64,000 nt of DNA from Ceratorhiza oryzae-sativae (lineage: Eukaryota; Basidiomycota; Agaricomycetes; Cantharellales; Ceratobasidiaceae), in contig JARWMV010000239.1 of NCBI GenBank assembly GCA_030998015.1, positions 1,240,001 through 1,304,000 of the forward strand, written 5' to 3'. This document shows positions 23,157 to 34,407 of the stretch, piece after piece. Numbering within the stretch: the first letter of the stretch is position 1; every line of letters starts with the position of its first letter. The notes below the pieces were generated by a model. It saw only the letters and a program-made list of their open reading frames with translations. It did not search any database and was not told the origin of the DNA. Both the position numbers and the translations under genes were made by a program.

Positions 23157-25044
23157 ATGTCTTCCTCTATTCTTTTTTATGCATCTCCGTCGTTTGTTTA
23201 TCTCACGCTATGCCCCTCTACTCTTATGCTCTTTGCCCTCCGCCGCACCTCTCGTGCTGCGAGCCTAGTGTAAGCGGCCGGTCTGCGTTCGTGCACTAGG
23301 CACTGACCGCCCGACAGCCCAGGACGAGCAACAGACTTCCACGCTACCCTTCTTTCCGGCGCGCTCATGACCCTCGCCGGCGTCTTTGGTCTCGTTGCCG
23401 AGTCGGTCGCGCCCGCCGACTCCCATTGGTGGCTTGCCAGCTCCTACGCTCTCCAAGCACTAGGAGCCCTCATCGGTCGGCTGTTTTGCAACGGCTGACG
23501 GCGCAGCTGATTATTACTCCAGTCCAACTAGCAGTTATTCAATTGCTCACGCCCGACTACTTGTTTGGGCTGCTCTCCATCGCCGCACCACCAAATGGCA
23601 AACCATCCTGGCGTATATATGCACTCATCTTTGCCGCGGTCACAGGCAAGTCGGCTTTGAACCCCCCCTTAGCAATTTGCTAACTTCTGGGACACTTAGC
23701 GTCCGTTGCGTCTCTCATATCAGTATTTATCGTCCCCCACACGCCATCTCTTCCATCATCTATTCCAAGCTTCATCTCAGCCTGTCTTCCCCTGCCCTTT
23801 TTGCTCTCACTAGCCCAGATCGTCAAGTCGGCTCGTGTTGGAGTACAAGACGGCCATCACGGGCCCACCGTCTATACCAAACGAAGCTCCAAATGCGTCG
23901 AGCTCGGGCTCGCTTGTGGTGATACGAAGCCCTCTCCAGTTACTTTACGTTTCCCTCGTATCTGGGAGTTTGCTTTCGTTCTCCAGTCCTTGGGTGCTGT
24001 TGCGAGCCTCTGCGAGATCGCCGAGGCAGCCCTCGACCAACGCATAATTGCCCTCCAGCTCCTCGCTGCGATGGCCAAAGTCGTCTGGGGCGGAGGTGTT
24101 ATGGCTATTCATTTCGGTAATATCACTTGAATATTTACTTACCACTTGGACTAACGAACAATTGCTAGTAATTATATATGAACCAACGTACCAGTGCTCT
24201 TCAGAAAATGCTATGGTCCACAACGCCCAGCACGACCTTGGGCGTGTCGCGGAACAACCTTCCGAAGACTTTATGACACTCCGCGACCCGTTTGCCTCGC
24301 CCACCCAAGTTGGACTTCCGCTCCCGCCATCACCATCTACTCCTCGTCGAAAGCCCAAGCGCCGAGCATCGGAGCCGCTGCAGCTCACGCGATTCGGATC
24401 CCTTGCTCTCCATGGGACATCGGACGAAAAGGCTGCTCCCGAGGTTGACCCAGACACTCAGTTCTTGGAGGCACTTGTTCGTCACGCATTATTTAGTACT
24501 GGTCTTCCCGAGGTAGATTCTACGGCTACTCTGGCGCAGGTACCCACGAAAGCCGAGAACGGCCGGCCAGCGTCGCGGGACTATCATAGCGGCACTTCGA
24601 CCCCGACAATTCGTCAGAACCCTGGCACGGAGCTCGCAGCACTCAGGACGCCAGAACCCGCACCCGCACCCGAACTCGCATTGCCCTGGCACCCGTTCCG
24701 TCCATCAACGCCGCCTCGTCCATCGCGCGTCGCCTCAAGAGTGTCGCCGCCCAAGTTAGCCTTTCCCGAACCGCCTTCATCATTCCCATTCCCCTCGTCG
24801 TCCTCTGCAGAGTCTGGATACTCTGTACCGGTGACCCGGTCCTCGTGCGTCCTCATACATCTCGCCTTCGTCTCCTGAAGATGGCTCCGATTCTGGCTCG
24901 TCTTTTGTCTCGCCTCCTCCTACACCTACACCTGGTCCTTCTGGACCCAAGCCCAGCCGAAAGGTCCGCACACTGGTCCCCACTTGCCCCGCTCCGGTTC
25001 TCTCTCCCGCACCCAGTGGGCGTCGTCGGTCCGGGCCTCCTTGA
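23157..25044 (+). CDS. Multi-pass membrane protein with long Ser/Pro-rich cytosolic tail, unknown function
   Basis: I do not recognise the family. The start MSSSILFYASPSFVYL opens a first hydrophobic helix, followed by an intron ending gcccgacag. Hydrophobic segments are HATLLSGALMTLAGVFGLVA, SYALQALGAL, ITPVQLAVIQLL, WRIYALIFAAVTASVASLIS, SACLPLPFLLSLAQIV, WEFAFVLQSLGAVASL and IALQLLAAMAKVVWGGGVMA, giving about seven helices. From about 24200 the rest is a hydrophilic tail rich in Ser/Pro/Arg with probable phospho-sites (PLPPSPSTPRRKPKRR, RVASRVSPPK). One intron (23652-23697) has a GC donor with the sequence ACAG|GCAAGT. Near 24840 the frame slips; afterwards it continues SSYISPSSPEDGSDSGSSF and stops at 25042. 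The topology resembles fungal plasma-membrane proteins with regulatory tails. Confidence 0.65.
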
Positions 25045-25334
25045 TCAATGCACTTCGCCAGGACAACTGTTTGTGTCTCTCATAAATTTAATTATGGACT
25101 TTTATATCTGATCGGCGACCATACCCTGGATGGTATGTTGCACACATCATGGATACTTTTCGTTCTCGATTCCGGTTATTTATTCTTCTGTACTCGCCTT
25201 ATGCCACCAATCTTTATTTCGAACGCCTGTCATGCACCCGTGTGTACCTACGTTTCTATGCTTATGCCGAATAAAATATCGGAATATGACTCTGTCAGGG
25301 CAGACGAGCATATATTGCATGAGGGTCTTGCATA

Positions 25335-28055
25335 TCATACAGCATACGCGGAACGGAAATGAGCCGACATAGGATCCACAATATTCCGTGCAGCAGAAAT
25401 GAGGTTTCGAGATGCGAGGTGCAGGTTCCACAGAGCTACAGTCTTCAGTCGACGTTTCATGTTGGCCTGCGTGACATGATAGGCCACGGCCTCGTAGGTC
25501 TGGTCACAACATCAGTCATGTTTCATGGATGCTAGTTGACTGTTGCCTACCTTTTGCGAAACAATATCCGTTAAGCCAGCTATTTTTAAAAAAAGGTCAG
25601 TGTTTTCTTGCACGACTGTTTTGCTACTCACTCTCCCACATCTGAAAACAAATAAATAGAATGAGAACATTCTCAGGCCTGGCTAGCAATGACCTACCGT
25701 CCAAGATCCATGGAAATCCTCCAAGTCTTTTACGACTCGGCAGCGGATAGGTATCAATGTACGATTCCACTGCAACAGATCGTGAACATCTCGCTATCTG
25801 ACAACGAATAAGTTACTTACTTGATAAAGGATACTATAGGTCTAACCAGCGCGTGGTTGACATACGAGAGCTCGTTTGTAAACAAAGGCATTGCGGCTTT
25901 AAGATCCCGGAACCGAAGGTCAATGTCGATAACCACCGCTGGCATCTCGTGTTTTTCCTGGTCGCCGTCATCTTCAGGCGCGCGCAGAGCCGGTTTCGCA
26001 AGCTCTCGCTGCCCAGGAATCCTGTCGGACAAAAGAGGGAGGCCCATTTCGACTCCGGCACGGTGGGCCTCTTTGATTTGTTCCGCTGCAGCTGCGGCAA
26101 TGCCTTCTATGAGAACTCCAATCCCAAATTCGTCAGGGTTATGAGGAAACTTGATATCTAGGACAGCGTCGACCTTCCCAGACACTATCCACGAGACTAG
26201 CCCTTCGTTCCCAGTTGCAGCTTGCAGATGGTCGATATTCACCCCATCAATTCGGAATCGGGACTATCATAAATGGACATATCAGAGGATTTCCCCGTAA
26301 GAACACGACGCTTGCTCACCATGCGTGTCCACTGAGTGTCATGTAAATCTTGTTCCATGGTACGCCCAATACTCTGGGGTGTATGCAGGCTGAACAAGCA
26401 ATTGTCATACTGACCGACAACTAAGAAGAGTTTCTCAGCTAACCACTTTGTTTTCCTTGATAAAACTTACTATGATCTGCAGACATCAAGTCATAAAAGA
26501 GCCATTGTTTTCGGAATAACCCAAAATTAGCACGGAATATCGAGGCGGTATATGGCCTAAAGTGTCCGGGCTGATAGAGTGTAACCAGCAAATCCTCCAC
26601 TTCTAATGAATCGAGCTCGAAGTCGCCTTGTTGCGGAGGGTGACGAAAGGCAGTGGGATCCGAATGGAGCTCAGGATCCCAATACACAGAGCGGCGGTCT
26701 ACGAAGATGCGATATGAGAATATCCTAATGCGGTTGCTTGCATACATACCCACAACCCCTCTTACACCCTTTACCACCGCATTTTTGATGAGCCCTTTTC
26801 CATCCAGCCAACGCGCAAAGCTAAGTGTAACATCCACCGAGTCGATTTCGAGGTCGAACATGGTCCACCCGTCGCCTGTATCCTCAGGGTTCTCATCACT
26901 GCTATCCTCGTTGATACCCCCGGTTACTGCGCCGTGTATCTCCTCATCATGGTCATGATATGCTATGTCATGGTGGTGTCCAGCCAAAAGACGAGCTGCT
27001 GCCCGCCGCCCAGCATCACGGTGCTCGCTCGTTTGGCTCTTAGAGTTTGGACGACGGGAGACGTAAACGTTGCGGAATGAGATGCGAGAGTCTTTCCACT
27101 TGGGGACCACAGCAGACTCAAAGACTACGCGGATACCAGTTTCTGCGGTCAAATAGTCGCTTATCGATCTCGCCACATATTCTGTGCGATGCTATCGAAT
27201 AAGGCGGCAAATAGGAGGGAAAAATAGAGCATACCTTGCATACTCAGACTGTTAAGCACCGCAAACACGACCGAAAAGAAAGTGGTCCTAAACGAATGTG
27301 TAAGAATACCATCCAAACATCAATGTGTGAATTACTTGCGTTCCGATCAATATCCACAAGGTTTGGCCCACCAAAATCCAGCTCAAGAACGCAGAGATAT
27401 CATCCGCATTAAACTTCCGAAAGGATTTGATAGTGAACCACTTAAACCGAATACGCATGCGTTCCCACACACTAGTTGCTGCCTGAAGAAAATCTTCCTT
27501 TTTCGGCTGCTTGACATGAGGCAAGGATAGGGCAAGGCGCCTGAAGAGGGCCGAATAATTTTGGAGTTGTGCGTTCAGCGGGTCGGTGACAGAGTCTTTG
27601 GGGACGTCCGTTGGCTTGTTCACTTGGTCAAGGTCGCTTGGTAAATCATTTGAAGTGCTCTGCTTCGGTGAAGGAGATGGATTTGGTGAGGAAGATGAAG
27701 TCGACGGAGACGACGGGTTCGTAGTCGCGGGATCCTTTGAGGGCGGATCGTTGGGTGAAGAGCGTAACATAGGGTATTGAGTAAAACGCCGCTGACAAGC
27801 CTTTGACAGTGCTGGTTTACTCCACGCTTGACTAGATACTACAGGGCTCCAAGCCAAGCGTCGATGGATAGGACTCTTGACTGGAAATGCTCCCGCATCT
27901 CGAGCCACTCTATTGAAGAAGTTGCGGATTGTTGTATAACGAGTAACATCGGCCGCCCTGAGGAGGCGAGGAACAGAGTCAATCTATGCATACGGTCGGC
28001 CGGAGACCTTCACCTTGAACTTCCTTGTCTGGCCAAACCCAGAACCGACGCACAT
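25335..28055 (-). CDS. MDM31: Mitochondrial distribution and morphology protein Mdm31/Mdm32
   Basis: An inner mitochondrial membrane protein needed for mitochondrial shape, mtDNA nucleoid stability and lipid balance. The N-terminus is basic and Ser-rich (presequence-like: HRRLAWSPVVSSQAWSK). A matrix-side segment contains ALFRRLALSLPHVKQPKKED, then FKWFTIKSFRKFNADDISAF, and a transmembrane helix FLSWILVGQTLWILIGT. The conserved body begins EYVARSISDYLTAETGIRVV and continues with ISFRNVYVSRRP, DGWTMFDLEIDSVDVTLSFA, YWDPELHSDPTAFRHPP, FELDSLEVEDLLVTLYQPG and SRFRIDGVNIDHLQAATG. It ends SAHFRSAYAV (TGA 25335-25337). The 5' exon (28055, MCVGSGFGQTRKFKVKVSGR) is inferred because no ATG lies in the long first ORF. 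It sits head-to-head with COX14. Confidence 0.87.
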
Positions 28056-28281
28056 GATACCAGCCGATTCATCTACCTAATTATAGCTAGCGCATAATAA
28101 TGAATACGAGAAGTACATAGTATAACAGAGACCGATCTCACTTGAGTAGCAGAGTGGGGAGTTTCCCACTTCCTGCAGCCCAGCCGAGGCCGAGGGTGGA
28201 GGCTGGAAGAAGGTCGATCCGACGGTTGAGGAACTGGATTAGCTAACATCAATTGATAGATCAACCAACCAAACTACCACC
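28056..28281. promoter_or_regulatory. Shared divergent promoter of MDM31 and COX14
   Basis: Only about 226 bp separate the two start codons, so the two mitochondrial genes very probably share a bidirectional promoter. No specific motif is asserted. The 5' limit depends on the inferred MDM31 first exon. Confidence 0.5.
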
Positions 28282-28572
28282 ATGCCTCCGCCTTCAGTGA
28301 CCGATCTTTTACACAGAACTTTCGTCGCGGGACTTGCCGGCCTCTCAGTATACGGACTTTATCTCGGCGGTTCAGTGCACAAAGAGATTCTGAGACGAGG
28401 CGAAGGTACTGTGCATTAAACTTGTACCTAACTGTGGTTGCCTGACTCGTATGCGTGCGTATAGAGGTTCGTCGACACGATTTAGGTATAAATAAATTTG
28501 GGTAACCCTTGCTTACAGGCACTGCGCGAACATGAGGCTAAACAAGGAGCAAGTCGACCCACGGCCTCTTAA
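28282..28572 (+). CDS. COX14: Cox14-like cytochrome c oxidase assembly factor
   Basis: A single-pass inner mitochondrial membrane protein that in yeast couples Cox1 translation to complex IV assembly. Exon 1 (28282-28410) encodes MPPPSVTDLLHRTFVAGLAG and LSVYGLYLGGSVHKEIL. The VTDxLHR motif followed by one glycine-rich helix is the Cox14 signature. Exon 2 (28519-28572) continues ALREHEAKQGASRPTAS with TAA at 28570, if the donor ACT|GTGCAT is used. The total of about 60 residues matches the family (yeast 70). An alternative is that the end of exon 1 uses the first GT (G|GTACTG), which would stop after a few codons. A small open frame at 28609-28689 (MTDEQLQQKELELAEAA) may be an alternative last exon. 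Confidence 0.65.
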
Positions 28573-29030
28573 TGAACCCTACAAAGATTAATAACTATCT
28601 TGTTCAGATGACGGACGAACAGCTGCAACAAAAAGAGTTAGAGCTCGCAGAAGCAGCACAGCGCATAGGGCCTGGTCGTGCCGCGTAGCTGGCCGAATTA
28701 CCCGGTAAGTCCTGCACTGGTGTGAAGGAACGTAGAAACCTATGGCACTTTTTGATGCATTAGTTCTAAAGATTATATTAGAACGTCAAAAAATGAGACC
28801 CAGATCATCACCACTCACTTCGCACTCACCTAAATTAGACGGATGTCTTCGATTGAATGTTGTTGATATAAGAATGTGTACTTTGCTATAAGCAATGATC
28901 ACGCGATAGACGTCACATGTATCGCCGATCGCCTTGCTCTCGATCGCCGGACCTCTTTAAATAGTGTTCATAAGGCAACACGTGCGTCACCTAGTCGACC
29001 ACTACCTTCACCCTCTCAACACATTGACCT
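28573..29030. other. Intergenic region, COX14 / methyltransferase
   Basis: Mostly unremarkable AT-rich spacer. It contains a 27-codon ATG frame at 28609-28689 (Glu/Gln-rich, helical) that could be a real alternative exon of the Cox14-like gene or chance. The downstream half should carry the methyltransferase promoter. Confidence 0.35.
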
Positions 29031-30652
29031 ATGAACTCGATCATGCAGTTTGCCTATGACCTCCTTGACAAGGTCAGCTAGTAGTTTGAGCTGAAGCAGA
29101 TGTCCAGAGGTTCATATCGTGTAGGGGGCAATTCCAGACTTCATCCTCCGACCAGCTGTTCGGGCGCTGTCAGAGCAACGACTTCGCGAAATCAACCATG
29201 GCTCACTCGAAGCCAACCATGAGGCCAAGGCACGATAAGCTCAGTACCAGTACTGGGCGTTAACTGATACCAGCTCACAGATGCGTTGGATTGAGAAAGT
29301 TCGAGCCCGAACCGTCATCGCTGATGAGACAAAAAAAGCCAATGAGCAACACTACGAGGTTGGTTTGCTCTGAAATAATAGTTGGCCTTCGCTCATGGCA
29401 CAAAATGCTGCGTTCTACAGGTGTCGACCGAGTTTATGAAATTATGTGTCGGACCCCGAATGAAATACTCTTCATGTCTTTACCCGACAGGCAAAGAGAC
29501 CATTGCCCAAGCAGAGCAGATTATGCTCGATAGCTACTGCGAGAAGGCAAAGTTATGTGACGGGATTGATATTCTCGATCTTGGATGCGGTGAGTACCCA
29601 GCTGAGGGTTTCATGATATACACCTCAATGAAATTTAGGCTGGGGTAGTTTGTCACTCTTCCTGGCCGAGGTAAGCCATTTCATCGTACAGGGCATTCGG
29701 TTTTAATTGGCTTTGTCAGAAATATCCTAACGCGCGAATCACTGGATTATCAAACTCCTCTACACAGAAAACTTACATCGACTCGGTAGCCAAAGAGAGG
29801 GGCTTCACCAACCTCACGGTGAGTAGGATTCACCTGGTTTATCTATGGTTTGATGGACGAACTGGCCCCAAGATAATCACAGGCGATGTGAATTCGTATG
29901 ATTTCGAAGAAAATACACGATTCGATCGCATTTTATCAATTGAGGCAAGCAGACTTTTGGTGTTCTGCCGTGCTACAAGCTGATCGGACACCCTAGATGT
30001 TCGAGCATATGAAAAATTACGAAAGTTTAATGAAAAAGATTTCAACTTGGCTAAAACCGAACGCAAAAGCGGCTGGAGGAGAAGCTCTTTTATTCGTGGG
30101 TGTATCCGATACGATTATTTTTTCTGTCACCAACTTACTCCTATAGATTCATATATTCGTCCACAAGACGACACCATATGATTTTGAGGAAGGAGATGGC
30201 TGGATGGCCCAGAACTTTTTCTCAGGTGAGAGCATATTACATTCGGGTTATGGTTCGATTAAAATGTTGTGTATCAATCAGGAGGCACAATGCCATCACT
30301 TGATCTACTTTCGTATTTTCAAACAGACCTGGTCCTCAAGAGGACATGGTTCATCAACGGTCGTCACGTAAGTACATCTGGTGTTTTCATTCCAATCCCC
30401 AATAACCTATTAGTTTATTTGATATAGTATGCCCAAACGTCTGAGCATTGGGTGCAGCTCCAGGACGCCAATCGTGCAGCTGGGATAGCCGAACTTGAAC
30501 GTGACGCTCGCGCAAAGGGGTTTGACCCGATTGAAGGGCGGAAAGCATTCCATCGATTCCGGACGTTCTTCCTCGCCGTCGCTGTTTTCTTTGCTATGCA
30601 CAACGGCGAAGAGTGGGGTGTAGGACATTACCTATTCGCTGGACGAGGATAG
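29031..30652 (+). CDS. SAM-dependent methyltransferase, cyclopropane-fatty-acid-synthase (CMAS) type
   Basis: A SAM-dependent methyltransferase of the CMAS/coclaurine N-methyltransferase-like group. The start MNSIMQFAYDLLDKG is followed by PDFILRPAVRALSEQRLREI. Family motifs are MKYSSCLYPTGKETIAQAEQ, the SAM-binding DILDLGCGWGSLSLFLAEKY, ITGLSNSSTQKTYIDS, FDRILSIEMFEHMKNY and LFVHIFVHKTTPYDFE. The C-terminus is FFLAVAVFFAMHNGEEWGV, ending HYLFAGRG with TAG at 30650. The EEWG...YLF end is characteristic of this group in fungi. Introns are short; one after HEAK begins with GC (GCACGA, from about 29236) and is confirmed only by the frame. The real substrate is unknown, since fungal members act on lipids or small amines. 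Confidence 0.86.
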
Positions 30653-31177
30653 CCAGCGTTACCAGCTTTAACTAGATATTGTATAATACACAAAGCCAGT
30701 AGAGCAAATCAATCCAAAATTCCAACAGAGGTATGCGAGATTATGCCTTCCTCGTAGAGTAGGGCAAGATGAATATATGGATCCAATCTCAGGGTGGTGA
30801 AGCAGCCTAAATGTAAATTAGACATTCGTCTTCCTCGATTACGCCCGTTGATTGACGCCCGACGTTCGATCACTCTAAGCACCTGGCGTGCTTCATCCTA
30901 CTCTTAAACCAGTCCGAACTCCTCGGGTATTCCCTTGATAAAAACCCAGGCTCCGAGGAACTTCTAACCCTCTTTTCTAGCTAGCCTCGTTGTGTTTCAT
31001 ATCACCTGCAGATCCTTTCCTCCCCGCCAGCTTTTGGGATCCTCGCATCATACAGCTTTGCCTGGAGCTAAACTTGACCTCTCCGGCTACCTATCCAGGC
31101 TTGAGTGTGGTGAACAACGCCCCCATTGACATTGCCGCTTGTTTTCGACATCACCTAATTGCCCATCCATCCTTTCT
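30653..31177. other. Intergenic region upstream of small secreted-protein candidate
   Basis: No gene seen. The stretch 30990-31177 has a weak open frame that overlaps the presumed promoter of the small gene at 31178. Confidence 0.35.
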
Positions 31178-31495
31178 ATGCGGCTCGCACTATTTGTGCG
31201 CGTTCTCACTGCTGTATTGACCCTTGGTGCGGATGCTCGCCTTCCCCCACATCGGTTAAACAAGCCGGGGTCTCATGACTCCGAACTGAACGACCCAACA
31301 GCCCAAGGTATGTTCCATCACGTCGCGCGTCTGAAAAATGGATCTAATGCGCCCATACAGCCGCGTAGGCAACACTGATGGTAAGAGTATGGAACGGGAC
31401 AGCAACTACATGTTGAACAGACGTCTCTTTGCATTTCTATAGGTTGGGCATGCACTTCTGGCGGTGTAGCGGTTAACTGTACGGAGATGCGATGA
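31178..31495 (+). CDS. Small secreted protein candidate (64 aa)
   Basis: No family recognised. Exon 1 (31178-31307) encodes a signal peptide (MRLALFVRVLTAVLTLGADA) and RLPPHRLNKPGSHDSELND. Exon 2 is only 12 nt (31369-31380) and exon 3 (31443-31495) encodes WACTSGGVAVNCTEMR. Spliced this way the frame runs cleanly to TGA at 31493, giving 64 residues with two cysteines and one potential N-glycosylation site (NCT). If the alternative acceptor eight bases upstream is used, translation stops at once. Size, signal peptide and cysteines resemble fungal small secreted proteins, including effector candidates, but this is inference. Confidence 0.45.
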
Positions 31496-31605
31496 CCTAT
31501 CGTTGCCTGCCCCCGCAACAGCTGCACAAAAGCAACTGCGGATCGCAGCACCCATTGTACAAGCATACCATAAATAAATAGCTCTGCTAATACACTATTT
31601 TCTTC

Positions 31606-33787
31606 TCAGAGAACTGATGTATTGGGTCGTGCCTTTGCCACGCGACTGAGCCGAGGCTTGGGCACGCTCATTGTCCTACTCGGGTGGCACAGCACCACTG
31701 CGCGATCAACTTTGTCCCATTGCGCCACGTCCTCCCTCCTGCCACCTCTTCCTCGTCCTCCCCGTCCACCACGACCCCTAGATCCCTGGCCTTTTCCGCC
31801 ATTTCCTCCGCCCGGGTAGAATCGTTTCCAACTCGAATCCTCAACAACTGGTGTACGGGGATACGTTCCTGCAGCCTGATTCGGCTCGGTCCCAGACCAC
31901 ACCCGCCATGGAACATGGCGCTGAAATCCACTTAGCTCGGATCCCGCCACCTCGGGTACCCAACGCACGACATACTCCCCTTCAGGATCGTAGTCCTTTG
32001 CTTGTTTGATCACATTGAACTTGCGGTTCTCACGTGGGTCGTTACCGACACCCGCCACGTATCTATGGAAGCATGGTCAAGCTATCAGAATACGGATAGG
32101 AGAGAAACAGCATACGCCCAATTGCCATAGTTAGACGACGGGTCATAGTCCAAAAGGAAGGACTCAAAGAATTCTGTGATGTCAAATGTCAAATTCGTCA
32201 CAAGTCAGGAAACCCCCGCGCGACTCGCCTCCTCCGATCCTCCAATCAAAGCACAAATCCTTGACCATGTATGACGCCACATTCTGTCGCCCTCTATTGG
32301 ACATGTACCTACAGATTAGGGTTAGCGTGTGACGACAGGCGCACGAATAGGATTCGCCTTGCCCTGTCAGAGTAAGCTCACGCATACATGCGTCGATAAA
32401 GGGTACGCCGGTACGACCCTCGAACCATGCTTGGATTTTATCGTTGCGGTCGTCCCACTGTGTCCAGTCACTCCTCAATTTTGCATCGCCAGGAGCAATG
32501 CTTGCTAACACCCCTTGCAATTTGAAAATATCGTTCCCATACTTGGAGTTAACGAAGAACATGTAGTCCCTCCAGAGCAATTCAAACCTAGCCAATCCAG
32601 CTGGTCAATTTTATCATTGGCATAATATATTAATAAAACGTACTTGATCCAGTAAATGTTTTTCCTTGTATTGCTATCCAGCTTGTCCTCTTCTCGCAGC
32701 TTCTCCTCCAGCGCATCACAGCATGCGGCAACCTCGCGCGCACTCAAGCATCCAAATGTCAGATACGGACTGAATTTGGTCGAATAATCCGCTCCAACCA
32801 TGCCGTTTCGCGTGTCTTTGTATGTCACAGCTGGTGCGTTGGCACCAGACATATAGTGCTTCATCCGCTCACGCGCAGCCGTTTCGCCGCCCTTGAACGG
32901 AAAAGCTGACTCTTTGAATTCATAAAAAACCGAAGACGTGTCTATGTCACCCGGAACGGGCCTTTCGACAAGCGGCTTAATTAGCTGCTGGACAAACTCT
33001 TGCTCATCCAGGTCCTTGGGCAGTCCAAACGGCGCATCGTTCCAATCGAGTTTGGGGAATTCGGGCCACTTGGCTTTGGACGGGTCATCCAAGACCGGTC
33101 GAACCATCTTTTCGTTCAAACCTTCAACCTGTTTCCTAAACGCAGTAAACACGTCTGGGAGCTGACTGGGCATCTTGAACGGGAGGTCCGATTCGTGGAC
33201 GAGCGTGCGTGCGCCGTGATCCAAGTAGAGGTGTGCTCGGGTCTTCTTGAGTTCGCGAGCAAGGTTGCGTTCCACCGCACGCTCTCGGATGCGACCTGGC
33301 CAATGGTACGTGAGTAGAGCCCGTTGAGATCGGTATACGCGCCTACCTCGCGTTGCATCCAGACGCCTTGGACTGTGTCTCCCTTGTTCTCCAGGTGGTG
33401 CACCAAGCTCGGGACGATGCTTTCCGGTCGTCCAAAGTACACACCCAGGTCAGAACCGAGAGACTGCAACCTTCTCTTGACGTCAAAGACCGACTGGGCC
33501 GAAAAGCTAGATGACTTCGATTAGCGCTGCGCATACAATGATCCAGGACAAAAGGACATACCATGCTCGGTGTCTGCCCGTTCTCCAGAACCCACAGATA
33601 CGAGTCCTCGCTTCAGGAGCGAACCGGTGTATCCTTGAACGCCACTTAGTTCGATCTGGCGTTCGTCAAAGATAAATAGTGGGAGGAGATGCGTTGTCCC
33701 TGGTGAGTCTCGAGCAGCATACAAAATGGGATTATCCCAAACTCGAAGGTCGTTCCTTAGCAGAGCGATTGAGATTCGGCGAGCCAT
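31606..33787 (-). CDS. DASH-type cryptochrome / photolyase
   Basis: A flavoprotein of the cryptochrome DASH group, binding FAD and an antenna folate, acting as blue-light receptor and/or single-strand DNA photolyase. The start [20 protein letters not shown] (33787) leads the alpha/beta antenna domain. Later blocks are [20 protein letters not shown] and [17 protein letters not shown], the conserved DASH FAD region ([73 protein letters not shown]) and [20 protein letters not shown]. After WKRFYPGGG comes an RGG-type tail ([19 protein letters not shown]). Several introns interrupt it. Near 33285 one base seems missing (REVASE | [14 protein letters not shown]). The DASH assignment rests on these motifs. 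Confidence 0.9.
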
Positions 33788-34407
33788 GATGAATGGTAAT
33801 AGCCAATTGGGCTTTTTACGGATAAGTATCGCAGCTTTGTAGAAGGAATGGATACCAGCCGAGGCATTGCTCTTATCCCCCACGCTCGAGTCTTTTTATA
33901 CATGGATCTCGGGCTCGATTGTGCGGGGTGTATGAAGCGCTAGGGATGAGAATCATTGCGGAAGCGCTTAGGCAAAGGGACGACATATCGGTACTCGACC
34001 GGGAGGCTGGGAGCAACGTCATCGCCCTTCGGAGTCGTGATCGAGTCGTGAGCATCGGAATTGTTGCGCACGCGGACAACGACATATACGGGGGTGAAAA
34101 ATTTGCGAGATGGGTTTCGATCCTTGCTTTGTGTACACTCACCGGGTCGTTGGTATGCGAATAGCGTTGTTAACTTTCGAGCCATGTGTGTGGGGGGGGG
34201 ATTTCTCGATCAGACGTGGCTAATCATGCGCATACAGGTGGCTCGCATAGCTTGCATAAATGGAAAGCCCTTTGCTAAACCAAAGCTATTGCATATAGTA
34301 TAGAGTTAGGAAGTCTGGAGTGGAGAGTATCTGTGGCGCATCAAAAATGTCACGTGATACATATGCTAGTTTCAACCCAAGCCCATGGGAACTGCTTGGC
34401 TGAGACT
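33788..34407. other. Intergenic region upstream of the cryptochrome
   Basis: About 600 bp with overlapping open frames on both strands and none with a protein-like signature. A G10-like run sits at 34191-34200. The promoter of the light-related cryptochrome should lie in the left part. Confidence 0.35.
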
